A stretch of DNA of 64,000 nucleotides. Source: Arion vulgaris. Taxonomy: Eukaryota; Mollusca; Gastropoda; Stylommatophora; Arionidae. The position numbers and the translations under genes are program-made. The notes beneath the pieces are model-generated. The model was given only the letters and a program-made list of their open reading frames with translations. It searched no databases and was not told the origin of the DNA. The DNA lies in NCBI GenBank assembly GCA_020796225.1, contig CM036767.1, positions 11,947,427 through 12,011,426 on the forward strand, written 5' to 3'. How positions within the stretch are numbered: the stretch's first letter is position 1; each line of letters opens with the position of its first letter. Below are positions 1 to 11,519 of the stretch, one piece after another.

Positions 1-65
1 ATGTCCCTGAAAGCAAAAGTCACTGTTAGCAAACTATAGATGATCACGACCCCACTCACCCTTCA

Positions 66-530
66 AGTGTTCTTCTTTTGTCGTCACACTGCTACCGGGT
101 TGTTGCCCAGTGTCGTCACACTGCTACGGGTTGTTGCCCAGTGTCGTCACACTGTTACCGGGTTGTTGCCCAGTGTCGTGGTTTTCTGTTTTTGTCTTGC
201 GCTGTTCTGGTGGCTTGGGTGATTGCTATTTTGCTCTTTGACAAGATTCTACTATGCCATCTAACCATCTTTTCGTGGTCTTCTTCTCGCCTTTTTTCAT
301 GAGTTTCTGTTGTAGAAGACTGTCTACTGTGGGTTGGATGCATTCTTTGGACCAAACCACTTCATTCTTTTTCTCAATGTAATTCAAGCAAGATTCTGTG
401 CCAACTTTCTCTCTTATGCTGATGTTGATGACTCTGTCTTTTCTAGTGCTGTTTGTAATTTGTCGCAGGCAGCGCATTTCACATAGTTATTTTTGTGAAT
501 GCGATTTGCTCATTGTTCATGTTTGACGAC
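66..530 (-). mobile_element. LINE 3' fragment (tail GACGACA-AAGAAG)
   Basis: On the minus strand, pieces such as RKDRVINISIREKVGT and KRWLDGIVESC match the C-terminal region after the reverse transcriptase of the LINE at 23778-24200. The 3' end (GTGTGACGACAAAAGAAG) faces left. Frame is broken and the element is 5'-truncated. Confidence 0.6.
76..180. repeat. Tandem repeat of the LINE 3' end, ~3 units of ~32 bp
   Basis: The unit TCGTCACACTGCTACCGGGT-TGTTGCCCAG repeats three times inside the LINE 3' end. The same stretch is expanded in the sibling at 45230-45560 and is single-copy at 24150. Confidence 0.75.
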
Positions 531-648
531 ACCTTCAAGTGTGGATACTGGTAAATCACAGACTTTGTTTCCATTAATTTGCACAAGAGTGTTTATATTG
601 ATAGACACTTGTCGAATTTAGACAAGGACTTGTATTTTATAATGATAA

Positions 649-733
649 CATAAGCAAGAAGAAAATGATTAATTAAATAATAAAAATTATAACTTTATTA
701 TTAAATTATTCATTTTCTTCATGCTTATGTAAT
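649..733. repeat. AT-rich inverted repeat (~38 bp arms)
   Basis: ATAAGCAAGAAGAAAATGA and its mirror TCATTTTCTTCATGCTTAT flank an A/T-rich centre. The right duplicon has the same two arms separated by a 0.42 kb LINE insertion (46080-46500). Possibly a small MITE. Confidence 0.55.
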
Positions 734-865
734 ACTATATGCATCTGTCTTTGTTCAAATTCGCATATTTGCCTTGTATTACAGCAGCCTCCCCAATTTT
801 TTCTCCAGATCTGATCTTATCCGGTCTGACCACCTCAGATTTGTATGTTTCTGTGCATCGGCATA

Positions 866-958
866 CATAGACAGACAGACGAACGGACAGACAGTCAGAT
901 GGACGAACAGAAGGACGGACTGACATACAGACAAAAATACAAACAGACAGACAGATGA
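866..958. repeat. (CAGA)n-like simple repeat next to protease exon 2 donor
   Basis: Degenerate CAGACAGA/GGACGGAC repeats begin about 50 bp beyond the donor of the left exon 2. The right copy has a shorter version at 46703-46785. Confidence 0.75.
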
Positions 959-1009
959 CACAAGGACAAGACTATTCCAGAAAAAGTGTACAGACATATG
1001 TAGTTCTAC

Positions 1010-2089
1010 CTCTAACGTTACAATTGAGTTCATCTTCGCCATCTCCACAGTCGTCATCACCATCACACAAATACAGTGAGTCGATGCAGATCAATGTACT
1101 GTTACATTTGACAGTTTGCGGCGAACAGACACTGAGGGAATCTGTCAGTAATCAAATGAAATATACCTTATCAATATCATCAATAAATAAACAGTGTACA
1201 ATCATTACAAGCTTCCAGAAAATATAAATTCAAACACAGTACTCGAACTACTTACCCTTATTTCTTACTGCACCCATCGCCTATGCCATCAATATGAACA
1301 CTTTTATGAACACAATCAACGAGCTATTCTCATTTTCTGAATATTAACAACGTCCCCATTTACTGCACGGCTTACACGTGACTCGGTCCGGATTCGAATC
1401 CACTACCTTCAGAACGACAGATAAACCACTTCACTATTGAGACCCTCAAAAGGGTGTTAAGTTGAAGGATTGACTTCATTGCACCAGATTTCCTCATATA
1501 TCCCCCATCACGTCAGAAGCGATGGCACGTCCTCTACCGACAACGTTGCACAAAGCACGAACTCACTAAGTCCAGCAACAATATTAGGAATCTCATGAAT
1601 AAATTACACATGTGACTTGGTCACTTTCACACGTATGGTAACACTTGTACACATTCAGCATATGATTGACACCGTGAGAAAACATCTTTGTTGTCCGCAC
1701 ACTCTTATTACCGCCTGTATCTCCATTGCCATATTGCTTGTTGTGATACTAAATGCACCATTCGATTACTTGACCATTCTGCCACATGATCTTGCAGAGA
1801 AGACCCATGCGGACTTTTCGTGGCGAACTACCGATCCATCCGTGTAAATCACAACGCCACCTTCATTGCAGTGTTCATCAATGATGGCGTTGAAGTCTGC
1901 AATCCAAAACCACGTGATTCCGCTCTCTACAAAGGAAACTATAAACAGCAACGAAAAAAATAGTATATAAAATTTTTAATTTAAAAAATAAAAACAAAGA
2001 GACTCAATATTGGTACCTGCATAACGACTTGTGAAGCAATATACAAAGAAAACAATGCATAAATTAATTAGACAAGTATAACTAGCCAT
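1010..2089 (-). CDS. Second copy of the protease gene, 5' part (exons 1 and 2; rest off the left edge)
   Basis: Exon 1 (2089-2017) encodes [18 protein letters not shown] and then FTSRYA. Exon 2 (1141-1010) encodes the same LDLa repeat as 46960-46829. Splice sites are intact (donors GTACC and GTAGAA; acceptor ACTGACAG). Relative to the right copy there are three base changes in the 73 bp exon (two change amino acids, Gly3Ser and Ile16Phe) and two in the 132 bp exon. The equivalent of exon 3 would lie just beyond base 1, displaced by a LINE fragment at 66-530. Whether this copy is functional cannot be told from two exons. Confidence 0.75.
1360..1625 (-). mobile_element. tRNA-related SINE-A (minus), single-unit body
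   Basis: The reverse complement of 1360-1440 shows a tRNA-like head (GAAGTGGTTTATCTGTCG ... GGATTCGAATCC). The body at 1470-1625 includes TTGCTGGAC, GAGTTCGTGCTTTGTGCAAC and GGAAATCTGGTGCAATGAAG. The homologous body in the right duplicon is expanded to about seven units (47640-48190). Confidence 0.6.
1766..1935 (-). pseudogene. RNase H remnant of a jockey-like retrotransposon (left copy)
   Basis: Minus strand encodes [17 protein letters not shown] and [12 protein letters not shown]. The IYTDGS core is the first catalytic strand of RNase H. It lies in protease intron 1 in both duplicons (copy at 49200-49345), so it was present before duplication. Confidence 0.7.
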
Positions 2090-2439
2090 TCTGTTTGTAT
2101 TCTACGAGTGGATGATGTCTGCCGGTCACAAAGTTGTACACTAAACATTACCAACTGCCTTAGCTTTTATTTCAATTCATTGATATTTTTTTATTATAAT
2201 AATCTGCTACCACATTTTATTAAAAAGAAAAATGTGTCTCCGTATTGCGAAACTGTTATCACTGTAGTATGAACTTCAGAAGCGATAACCTGTTTTGAAT
2301 ATCTAGTGTGCAGTAAGAATTGTTAAGAAAGTGCATACTTTGAACTTGGTTACCAGATCAGTACATTTGATTCTCTTTGGTTTGTGGTAGAAGAAAAGAT
2401 AAGTTATCAGTTTTAGGAAGGAACTGGTGAAGATTGGGA

Positions 2440-3085
2440 GGGGTAGGGGGAGTGGGAGGTTATATGCGAAGTGGGAGGTTATATGCGAAGTGGAGGTTAT
2501 ATGCAAGTGGGAGGTTATATGCGGAGTGGGAGGTTATATGCGAAGTGGGAGGTTATATGCAGAAGTGGGAGGTTATATGCGAAGTGGGAGGTTATATGCG
2601 AGAATGGGAGGTTATGCAGAGTGGAGGTTATATGCGAGTGGGAGGTTATATGCGAAGTGGAGGTTATATGCGAAGTGGAGGTTATATAAGTGGGGAGGTT
2701 ATATGCAGAAGTGGGAGGTTATATGCGAGTGGGAGGTTATATGCGAAGTGGGAGGTTATATGCGAAGTGGGAGGTTATATGCTAAGTGGGAGGTTATATG
2801 CGAAGTGGGAGGTTATATGCGAGTGGGAGGTTATATGCGAAGTGGGAGGTTATATGCGAAGTGGTAGGTTATATGCGAAGTGGGAGGTTATATGAAGTGG
2901 AGGTTATATGCGAAGTGGGAGGTTATATGCAGAGTGGGAGGTTATATGCGAAGTGGAGGTTATATGCGAAGTGGAGGTTATATGCGAAGTGGGAGGTTAT
3001 ATGCAAGTGGAGGTTATATGCGAAGTGGGAGGTTATATGCGAAGTGGGAGGTTATATGCGCATTGGGAGGTTATATGCGAAGTGG
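2440..3085. repeat. Minisatellite, ~19 bp unit GTGGGAGGTTATATGCGAA, about 33 units
   Basis: Near-perfect head-to-tail units with small length variants. The corresponding place in the right duplicon (49868-49880) has just one GTGGGAGGTTATAT unit. All long frames here are translations of the repeat, not genes. It lies upstream of the left protease start. Confidence 0.95.
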
Positions 3086-3245
3086 TTTAAATGTTTACCT
3101 GTCGCTCCGAAAGTTGTAGTTTCGAATCCAGACCGAGTGACTTGTGCAATTTGTTTATGAGATCCCTATGATTGTTGCTGGAGCTACGGAGTTCGTGCTT
3201 TGTGCAACACTTTAGGCAGATGGCAGGCCATTTCTTCCGACATCT
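3086..3245 (+). mobile_element. tRNA-related SINE-A (plus)
   Basis: Contains GTTTCGAATCCAGACCGAGT (B-box-like), then GATTGTTGCTGGAGCTACGG and TTCGTGCTTTGTGCAACAC. Paralogous to the SINE at 49885-50040. Confidence 0.65.
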
Positions 3246-4459
3246 CTACAAGCTTTGCAAAACTATAGTACATCAATCTGTTTCCTCGTTCATCCCGTGG
3301 ATGTGGAGTAAGGTGTTGGTCAGGCCAGCTCTCCCTCTAGGTTGAGAGTTGTGTAAAAGTGGCGAACAACTGTTAAGGCCCTATGCTCTACGTGGAGCGA
3401 AGAGGAATAAGTCAAGTCAGGTCAGAGCCAGTTCATTGATCCTGGTCTGCCTTTGATCCCTTTTTAATTATGCCTTTGGCTCTATTTCATGAACGCAGGA
3501 GCAAACAAACCAAGAAGTTCTGAAAAAAAGTTAACAAGGAAGAGGAAGTATGGAAGAGACTAAACAGGGATAGATAAAATATTTTTGACACTTAGAAGCA
3601 TGACAACCTGATGGAGTCGTCGATAGTGAAATATGTAACTTGCTACGCTAGTGATCATAGGTCAGTGAAACTACGGGGTTCCAGACAAGCTTGTGCCAAG
3701 ATTTTCAATTGCCCACGGTATGTGGTTGGGCAACAGGAGACACTAATCCTTTACTTGGGGATTTAAATTGCAAGTACCTCTGAAGTCGAGTAAGGTTTGC
3801 TGAATGGCGTGGGATTACAAACTTAATTTTTAAAAATAAATGGCTGATGAAAACCATAACAAAGAGGTTGTTGGTGAACGAGAAACAGGAAGATATTGAT
3901 ATAACTGAATCGAAAGAAGCATAGACAAAGAATTGTTTGATAGAATGCACCACCGTGATATAGAACATAATGTGTTAAAGATCTATTGTAGGCGACTTTC
4001 AATGTGAATATGACTCAAATCAATCGGTCGACACAGACGATAAAACGTAGATCAGGTGTTAAATTTTACCAGTAAAAGAACCATTGGCAGTTCAAAATCG
4101 AAAAGAGCAGGCTGAAAGCCGCTGCCGATATAAAATTCAATAGACAAGATACAAAAATAAATATTCATACAAAAACATCTTCAAAATTATATTGGAGACC
4201 CTCGCCGGTGTCACGGAGTTTGTGCACTGCAACTGCGATCGTCCTGTGCAAGAAAGAGATTGGGGCACACATGGTTACTCACCGAAGTGCAATGATGATT
4301 CTCATATCAATAAAACCAATCAATCAATTTAACAGAAACATTCACTGTGTGTATGTGAGAAAAGAAACTAAAGTCATCTAAAGCAGCGCTGTCCAACACG
4401 AGGCCCGGGGGAGCCATGACGCTCTTATGATACATTCCTGCAGCCCTATTTTACTCTCC
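3246..4459. other. Intergenic stretch with degraded retroelement ends
   Basis: No gene seen. 3245-3425 resembles a LINE 3' end (TGCTCTACGTGGAGCGAAGA-GGAATAAGTCAAG). 3700-3850 holds a SINE-C copy (AAGTACCTCTGAAGTCG). 4195-4335 is a repeat ending in CAATCAATCAATT, related to 60300-60440. 4382-4445 resembles one hAT terminus (CGCTGTCCAACACGAGGCCC). Confidence 0.4.
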
Positions 4460-5111
4460 AGCGTTAAGGGGGGATTCGGGTCTTGAAAATCAAGAATCTA
4501 TTTTCGTTGTTTTCATATTAATATAAAATTTGTATAAGCATTTTGAAAGAGTATGACTTAGAATAGTAGAAAAAATTTAAAAAAAAAAGTCAAGAGTTGT
4601 TCCATGAAACAATACAAATGGGCCAAAACAAAATTTCAAATCTAAGGCTCTGAATCTAATAATGTAATGAATTCTGTTTTCACTCTAAGGTGCAATTGTA
4701 ATATCTAAAATATTACACATGATTTTAGGATATATTAAATATTTAATTTTTATAAATTTTGGTAAAAATTCCCTCAAAATTTGGACAAAAACTGTTTTTG
4801 GAGGGTGTGTTTACACAAAAATTCATAAAAAATGTAATATTTAATATATCCTAAAAAAATGTGTAATTTTGTAGATATTACAATTGCTCACCTTAGAGTG
4901 AAAACAGAATCCATTTATATTCATTAACTTCAGAGCCTTAGAGAAATTTGTGCTTGGCGGCCATTTTGTATTGTTTCCATGGCAATGCGTTGACTTTTTT
5001 TTTTTACTAATTTTTTTCTACTATTCTAAGTCATAATCTTTCAAAGTGTTATACAAATTCTACATATACCAAAGCAACGAAAAAGTTTCAAGACCAGAGT
5101 CCCTTAACGCT
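4460..5111. mobile_element. Foldback element with ~310 bp inverted arms
   Basis: AGCGTTAAGGG at the left and CCCTTAACGCT at the right open a long inverted repeat. GTCTTGAAA, AGTATGACTTAGAATAGTAG, CTCTAAGGTG and AGGATATATTAAATATTTAA in the left arm recur as reverse complements in the right, around a loop near 4785-4805. TTAA lies near both ends, as in piggyBac-type MITEs. No coding capacity. Confidence 0.85.
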
Positions 5112-5189
5112 AATCAGAATGTTCATAAAATAGTATTTCGTATCAACATTTCAGTTTTTATTTTCAATATTTTTATTTATGTTACTATT

Positions 5190-5456
5190 AACTCTGCCCG
5201 AGTGGTTACCGGGGGCCCAAATTTGGGTGTAAAGAATAGAACCACTGTTACCTGTCACTAATGTCGTAAGAGGCGACTAATGAGGTTTGGCTGAAATCGG
5301 ATGCACATGTCCTAAACTTGTAGAAGTCTATGCATTTAGGGGCCTACCAAACCAATGTGCAACGTATACACGTTCTTGGCAAAGATCAAACATATCACAA
5401 AGAGTGATTAAAATTGGTCGTAAAAAACGAACGCAAAAGAAGAAGAAGAAAGACTA
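5190..5456 (+). mobile_element. SINE-B (plus) with AAGAAG tail
   Basis: tRNA-like head (CTGCCCGAGTGGTTACCGGG), then ACTAATGTCGTAAGAGGCG, ATCACAAAGAGTGATTAAAA and a GAAGAAGAAGAAAG tail. Related copies: 6640-6935, 40615-40875, 55405-55670 and 62905-63165. Confidence 0.7.
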
Positions 5457-5602
5457 TTAACTCCTTGTGGACCAAATGCCACACTACATGACTTTAGGTT
5501 GGATGCCTTTTTATCAGGAGCCACACTAAATTGGCCTTTTTTAATTCTAAAAACAAATGGCTTGTAAAAACATGACTTTTTCCCTGGTCCACTAAGAGTT
5601 AA
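5457..5602. mobile_element. MITE with TTAA target sites (~146 bp)
   Basis: Flanked by TTAA on both sides with terminal inverted repeats (TTAACTCCTTGTGGACC and GGTCCACTAAGAGTTAA). Internal sequence is A/T-rich and non-coding. The same element is at the homologous site 54136-54280 and twice at 47259-47559. TTAA duplication suggests piggyBac-type mobilisation. Confidence 0.8.
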
Positions 5603-5975
5603 TGTGCTTTTGAATATAAGTGTTACAGAAGAGTCCTTCGTATATCTTGGACAGAGAAGAGAACAAGTAGATCTGTCCAGAAAGAACTCAAAATCAAAGA
5701 AAACTAGCTAATGCTACAAACAGAATGAGAAAATTGATATATTTTGGACATATAAAAAGACATGAAGGGCTGGAGAAGACCATCATGGAAGGAGCATACC
5801 GGCAAAGAGAAGACGAGGAAGGCCATGGAGAAGATGGTTTCAGGATGTAACTGATGGTTTGAATATGACAGCTGCAGAGGCGGAACATCTGATCTATGAG
5901 AGAGATAAATTCTGAAGGACTGTTGGGGTGGCAAATTTCTGCTCAGGACAAGCTATTTGGTGATGATGATGATTA
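5592..5975 (+). mobile_element. RTE-like LINE 3' fragment with (GAT)n tail
   Basis: Broken frames read [18 protein letters not shown] and related post-RT sequence, ending in GGTGATGATGATGATT. A better copy lies at the duplicated position 54280-54750. Confidence 0.6.
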
Positions 5976-6089
5976 GTATTAATTTTGTAATTAATGCGAT
6001 TGCCAGACAGCCTTGCGTGCGCCTTCACAGTCAGTTGTTAGATACTCCCAACATATAACAACTGTGAGAACACTGATATAAAGTCTTAA

Positions 6090-6295
6090 GAAGAAGGGTT
6101 GACATATTTGCACCAGCTTTTTACCCTATTTGACTTGACCCCTCTCCGTAGAAATGTCATGCCCCATGTCGAGAGTATTGCACAAAGCACGAACTTTGTA
6201 CCTCCGGCAACAATCTTAGACATCTCTAGAAAATATACACTCGTGAACAGAATAACAAGATCGGAACACAAGGCAACGGTTTAACCACTTAGCCA
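6090..6295 (-). mobile_element. SINE-A copy (minus)
   Basis: Reverse complement contains AACCGTTGCCTTGTGTTCCG, GATTGTTGCCGGAGGTAC and GTTCGTGCTTTGTGCAATAC. Same site in the right duplicon: 54870-55065. Confidence 0.55.
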
Positions 6296-6639
6296 CACGG
6301 ACACATACACCCCCACCCTCCCAATAACACTCACAGTTTGTATAACAGACAAGACAATTCACGTTGTATATTCCTACAAAAATGGCAAACTCAACAGATA
6401 TTGTGACCTAATAATTGTTGTCAAGTTTTGAACCTGAAGATCAGATAATTATTTTTGACCCCCGTCCTTATCTTTTGTTGCTGATTTTTCTTACATCGTG
6501 AACAATATACAGGCCATACTTGTAACGATATAACTTTCATATATCGCAGGCCCACTATTAACACAGATATCTAAATTGTGTAAGAATTTTATATTTCGCA
6601 AGTGATAAGAAGTACTCGTAATTACAGTCACAGACGAAA

Positions 6640-6935
6640 ATAAACGGTCTTCTTCTTTCTTATTCTTCTTCAAACGCTCCATATCGACCACTTATTAAAC
6701 GCTCTGTGTGATTTGTATGTGATCTGAACCTTAGAGCGATTGTACGTTGTGCCAGTTATACGCCTACAGGTAGGCCAGACATCAATTTCTGCGATGCTTT
6801 TTATTTACTAGGTAGCTTCCCTAGGTCCTACATCCGTTGCCTCTTACGACATGCTTTGTAGGTCGCAGTGGTACTATTCTTCGCTCCCCTTGCGAGCCCC
6901 GGCACCAAACGGTGAAAGGTTCAGAGATGTGTATG
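6640..6935 (-). mobile_element. SINE-B copy (minus)
   Basis: Reverse complement carries GGGGCTCGCAAGGGGAGCG, CATGTCGTAAGAGGCAACG and the AAGAAG-rich 3' end. Shared with 55405-55670. Confidence 0.65.
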
Positions 6936-7009
6936 TGGGAGATATTAGACAGTAAGCATAAGATACGACTTTTCGTTTTGTCTCGCGTGATCTAGTTTAA
7001 AATGATCTA

Positions 7010-7345
7010 AATGTGAAGGATTGACTGCAATGCACCGAGTTTCCACATATGACTCCGTGCACGTTGACAGAAAGATTGACTACAATGCACCGAGTTTCCA
7101 CATATGACTCCGTGCACGTTGACAGAAAGATTGACTTCAATGCACCGAGTTTCCACATATGACTCCGTGTACGTTGACAGAAATGGAACGATATCTACAG
7201 ATAGTGTAGCACAATGTACAAACTCCATAGTTCCAGCATCAATCCTAGAGATCTATTGAACAAATTGCACATGTGGCTAGGTCTGGTTTCGAACTCAGAA
7301 CCTTCAGAACGACATGCAAATGTCTTACCCATTTCGCTCTAGCCT
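7010..7345 (-). mobile_element. SINE-A copy (minus) with ~3 tandem units of its 3' segment
   Basis: Three ~60 bp units (ATGCACCGAGTTTCCACATA-TGACTCCGTGCACG) precede the unique SINE body and tRNA-like head (7240-7345). The right duplicon has about nine units at the same place (55780-56310). Confidence 0.75.
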
Positions 7346-8349
7346 GAAATTGACATAGATCGGACAATGATCTCATTTTGCTAGTCTGAACCTGGTACCA
7401 GTCAGACATTGATTCAATTCTCACACATAAAAATAAACATGCTTTCGGTTTGGCGGAGAACATGTGCCTCACTAATGCCTCCATAGAGAAATCAGATGTG
7501 GGCGTCGGTAAGTTAAGACAAGAGGGAGGGAGACAAACACAACAGACTAGATTATTAAAAGTTACATTATATGTTCGACATACAATAAAAGATGGCGGGA
7601 AATGTGAAACGAAGATCAAGAAAAGAATAATGATGTTCAATCGTTCTTTGTGAAAAACTATTTGAGTCAAACATCGTTGTATCTTGTTTTGTACTTTGAA
7701 AAAACTACAGTAATTTGATTTTACATGTTTCGCCAAGACAAAGATACAATTGTAAGACGAACATCAAGAAATGAACAGGCAGCTGTAGGTCAGAAGGTAC
7801 ACAAATTGTTGAAATACACTTCAGCCAACCTTCGATGTGGAGACAGCATAGAATGATGGTGGTTAATTTAAAATAATAAAAAAAAGCATGGATATGTCAG
7901 TTCTTTTCTAAACCTGATGCAAACTATGTACAAAATGATCAAGTAAACATTGCGGCGCCGCATCCAACAATCATTATAATGGTTGCTTTGCTATCCACCA
8001 CGGACGTTCGATTAAATTATCTTGCAACTAAATTGCTGAAAGCTCATATTGTTCAAGTATTTTTATAAAGATTAGAATATACAGTTTATATACCAGGTGT
8101 AACTAATTGAAAATTTGATATAGGGCCTTAAAAGTAAACTAAAGTAAAGCTTAAAAGAAATGAATTCATCGTTCATTGAGTTAGGCTAATGATTGTAGGA
8201 ATGTAACTTATACTTATTTATTGTAAGCAATAATAAATGTCTAATAATAAGTATAAGTTCAATTAACAACACTCATAACCATTGTCGGGCAGTTGACTAC
8301 ATACACTACATCAATCATCACTGACAACAACAACGTGAATCATTCGTGA
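7346..8349. other. Intergenic sequence shared with 56460-57770; no gene recognised
   Basis: 7620-7735 carries a dispersed repeat (CAGTAATTTGATTTTACATG-TTTCGCC) also at 57040-57150. The remainder is AT-rich and matches the right duplicon with indels. Promoter elements for the aldolase would be expected near the end of this stretch; none is clear enough to call. Confidence 0.4.
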
Positions 8350-8515
8350 ATGTTTATTTTAGAACAAAACAATGTCAGTGTCGTCAACACGAAATGAGTG
8401 TCACCGGGAAACAAATTGCGAGAAGTGGACATCACTGATGTTGGATATATGTGTGTGTTGCCCACAGATAAAAGTTGCTTTGTGTTTGCTTTGTAGTGCT
8501 TCCAAATTGTTGAAG
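8350..8515 (+). other. Candidate 5' UTR exon of the truncated aldolase (left copy)
   Basis: Counterpart of 57772-57921, sharing GCGAGAAGTGGACAT, TTGCCCACAGATAAA and the donor TTGAAG|GTAAAT. The 5' limit is not visible. It supports a leader exon only by conservation of a donor-like site. Confidence 0.25.
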
Positions 8516-8627
8516 GTAAATTAGATTATTGGTTTTGTTTTATTGTAGTTTGACGTTTGTAAAAACACACAATCATGTTGTTACAAACACGTTACTTTTG
8601 TAATATTTGTATTAAATACTCATCATC

Positions 8628-9165
8628 ATCATCAGGTGCCGTCTCCACATCGAAGGTTGGCTGCAATGAATCTCCAGCATCCTCTGTCTTTCGCCTGGTG
8701 TTGCACACTGCCAGACTGTAACCTGTCCATTTCTTAAAGTTTCCTCCCACTTATCTCTCGGTCTTCATCTTGCTCTTCCCCCTCAACTTTCCCCTCTAGT
8801 AAATGTTTTATCATGGTGTCATGTCTTCTTATGTGTCAAAATGACTTTACTTGTCTGAATTTTATTTCTCTTAATTAATAATTGTTTCTTCGTGCCTAGT
8901 TTTCCTAAAACTTGTTCATTTTGTCTGTTTTCTGTCACTGAAACTCTGCCTATTCTTCTATATATCCACATCTCAAATGCATCAATTCTGTCTTCTAACT
9001 GCTTGTTCATTGTCCATGTTTCCCAGCCATACATTGATATAGGATATATATAGCTTTTGATCATTCTCATTTTTAGCCTGTTTGCCATTCCTATTCTCTT
9101 TTTAATTTCTGTTATACATTTGCCATCATCTGTTATCATCTGACCAAGATAAGAAACTTTTTACT
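8628..9165 (-). mobile_element. RTE-like LINE 3' fragment private to the left duplicon
   Basis: Minus strand reads SYIYPISMYGWETWTMNKQL, EDRIDAFEMWIYRRIGRVSV, the post-RT region, and ends in a TGATGATGATGAG tail at 8628. The homologous place in the right copy (about 58050-58120) lacks it. Confidence 0.75.
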
Positions 9166-10130
9166 TGATGTAGTTACATACTAGGCCTACTGTATGGATG
9201 GTCATATATATGAATTGTAATGTTTTGGGGGTAAAATTGAAATGGTTGAAATCATTTGTTATTTGTATTATATGCCCAAAGTCTATCTTGTGATAAAGTA
9301 AGGATAATTTAAATGCTGGCATAACTGATAATCAGTGGTTGTTAGGGACTTTATTATTACAAACTAAACTAAAGAGGTGCATTTATGGAAAATTAATTAT
9401 ATATATAAATTATATATATTATAAAGTTCGATAATGTACTGTCTCCACATCAAGAGAAGGATGCAGTAACGAGTGAGTCTTTAAATATTTTATTGTATTA
9501 AATAGTTTAATATAGCGTGTCCCTCAATCTCCTGGTAGATAGACTGCTGTTTGTCCATCAGTTGATGTTATACTCCCTATTTATTTACATTGTTGTCTTG
9601 CTCCTGCCCATCTACCTTTCATTCTTTCTAGTATGTTCTTGGACAATCTGAGGCAGACGGCTGCCTTTATTAGAGAATCTGAAATCCCAATCTAGTGAGA
9701 ATGCAGAAGAAGTATGGTCTTCAGCAGAATTTCCTTTGAGTTTAGTAGTTTTAACAATATATGTAAATACTGATAGCAGTTTTGCTAAATTAATAACATA
9801 ATTATCATCAAAATAAACTCAAGTTCATTGACCAATACAGGGGATCTGAAGGTCAAGAATTGACCTCATTACATTAGATTTCTCCATATGGCTCGGTCAC
9901 TCTGCAGATATGGCATACTACCCGATAAAAGTATTCCACAAAGCACATACTCCGTAGCTCCAGCAGCAATCATAATGGATCTCCAGAAAATAATCATCAA
10001 CCAGCAATCTTCCCTCAGGATACAGGACAGGATATTGTTATGAACCAATATTCAGTTAACAGGTGTATTCTCTTAAATAAGAAAATGTAATAGATTCTTA
10101 CTAAATCTGTTGCTTCTTGATTTATTACAG
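9166..10130. other. Non-coding sequence upstream of aldolase exon 1 (left copy)
   Basis: Mostly shared with 58120-59656. 9631-9715 is a short retroelement tail (GACAATCTGAGGCAGACGGC ... GCAGAAGAAG) absent from the right copy and matching the tail at 42240-42330. 9850-9995 is a SINE-A body (minus). TATATATAAATTATATATATT near 9398 is an AT-rich palindrome shared with 58320. Confidence 0.45.
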
Positions 10131-10514
10131 TATGTCTGCACTGTGGAGGATCATTCAATGGGGCTTCATCGGCTATCATAACCTACTGCTCTCACAGAGA
10201 AGCCTCACATTCACATCAGCATTTATGTACCAGAACCATCGCAGTTTGACATGTTCACCCTGTGTCATTGATTTAAGGAGTGATACATTAACAAAACTTA
10301 CTGAAAAGATGAGAGAAGCAATGAAAAATGCTGTTGTGGGAGATGATGCTTATGGTGAAGATCGAACAGTAAATAGTAAGTATGAGACACTTAATTTTCT
10401 TTCTGAGGTTGTCACACTGTGTCACTTTATGAAGAGGATTCTAGAACAAGCGTTTGTGTCCCCTTCATACATGGTGTCTTTTATTTCTGTGGTCCACTTT
10501 TTGTGTGCATGACC

Positions 10515-11395
10515 TATTCCCTCTGGAGGACCATTTGGCCAATAACAGCAGCTAATGAGTGGAAAATTATAATGACAGAGATGAGGTGTCTTAGAAGAGC
10601 TACTGGTATGACAAAGTCGCCAACACTATGTTACTAGTGTCAAACATGGCCAATAACAACAGCTAATGAGTGGAAAATTATGACAGAGATGAGGTGTCTT
10701 AGAAGAGCTACTGGTATGACAATAAGTCTGGCCAACACTATGTTACTAGTGTCAAACATGGCCAATAACAGCAGCTAATGAGTGGAAAATCATAATGACA
10801 GAGATGAGGTGTCTTAGAAGAGCTACTGAGATGACAATAAGTCTGGCCAACACTATGTTACTAGTGTCAAACATGGCCAATAACAGCAGCTAATGAGTGG
10901 AAAATCATAATGACAGAGATGAGGTGTCTTAGAAGAGCTACTGGTATGACAATAAGTCTGGCCAACACTATGTTACTAGTGTCAAACATGGCCAATAACA
11001 GCAGCTAATGAGTGGAAAATCATAACGACAGAGATGAGGTGTCTTAGAAGAGCTACTGGTATGACAATAAGAGACAAAATTAGAAATGAAGAAATCAGAA
11101 GAAGACTGGACATGAAACCAGTCATGCAATTCATAAACGAACAACAGATTAAACGGTTTGGACACCTGACAAGAATGCCATGGTATCGGCTACCACAGAG
11201 AGCCACACAGAAATAGTATAATGAGTACAAAGAAAGAGGAAGACCACGCAAAAGATGGAGCGATGGCATCATGAACATGGATATCAGCTTACAAAGTGCC
11301 TTAAAACAAGAAGCACAGACAAGATCACTACCCCCCACACTTCTATAAAAGTAAATGGTGGAAGAGAAGAAGATGACCTACGCCTTGTATTCACC
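10515..11395 (+). mobile_element. LINE post-RT fragment with ~115 bp tandem repeats
   Basis: About five units of ~115 bp (10530-11035), each containing EMRCLRRATGMT, lead into the full C-terminal region: EEIRRRLDMKPVMQFINEQQ, IKRFGHLTRMPWYR and [14 protein letters not shown]. It sits in intron 1 of the truncated aldolase; the right copy has no such insertion. Confidence 0.75.
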
Positions 11396-11519
11396 AAATT
11401 TAAAACATTGCCATTTGAGTCTGTTTGTAATCTGCTTATGTTGCAGAATTATTTAATGTGTTATTTCTGTATGCGTTCAGTACTGATGTTGTTATCACTT
11501 TTTTCCTGATGTCTTTATT

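Noticed and set aside
1375..1435. Possible tRNA gene (B-box GATTCGAATCC)
   Set aside because: The clover-leaf cannot be completed and the motif is shared by every SINE-A copy; a SINE head.
2427..3160. Overlapping open frames of 60-153 codons on the plus strand
   Set aside because: They are translations of the 19 bp minisatellite in several frames and have no independent codon signal.
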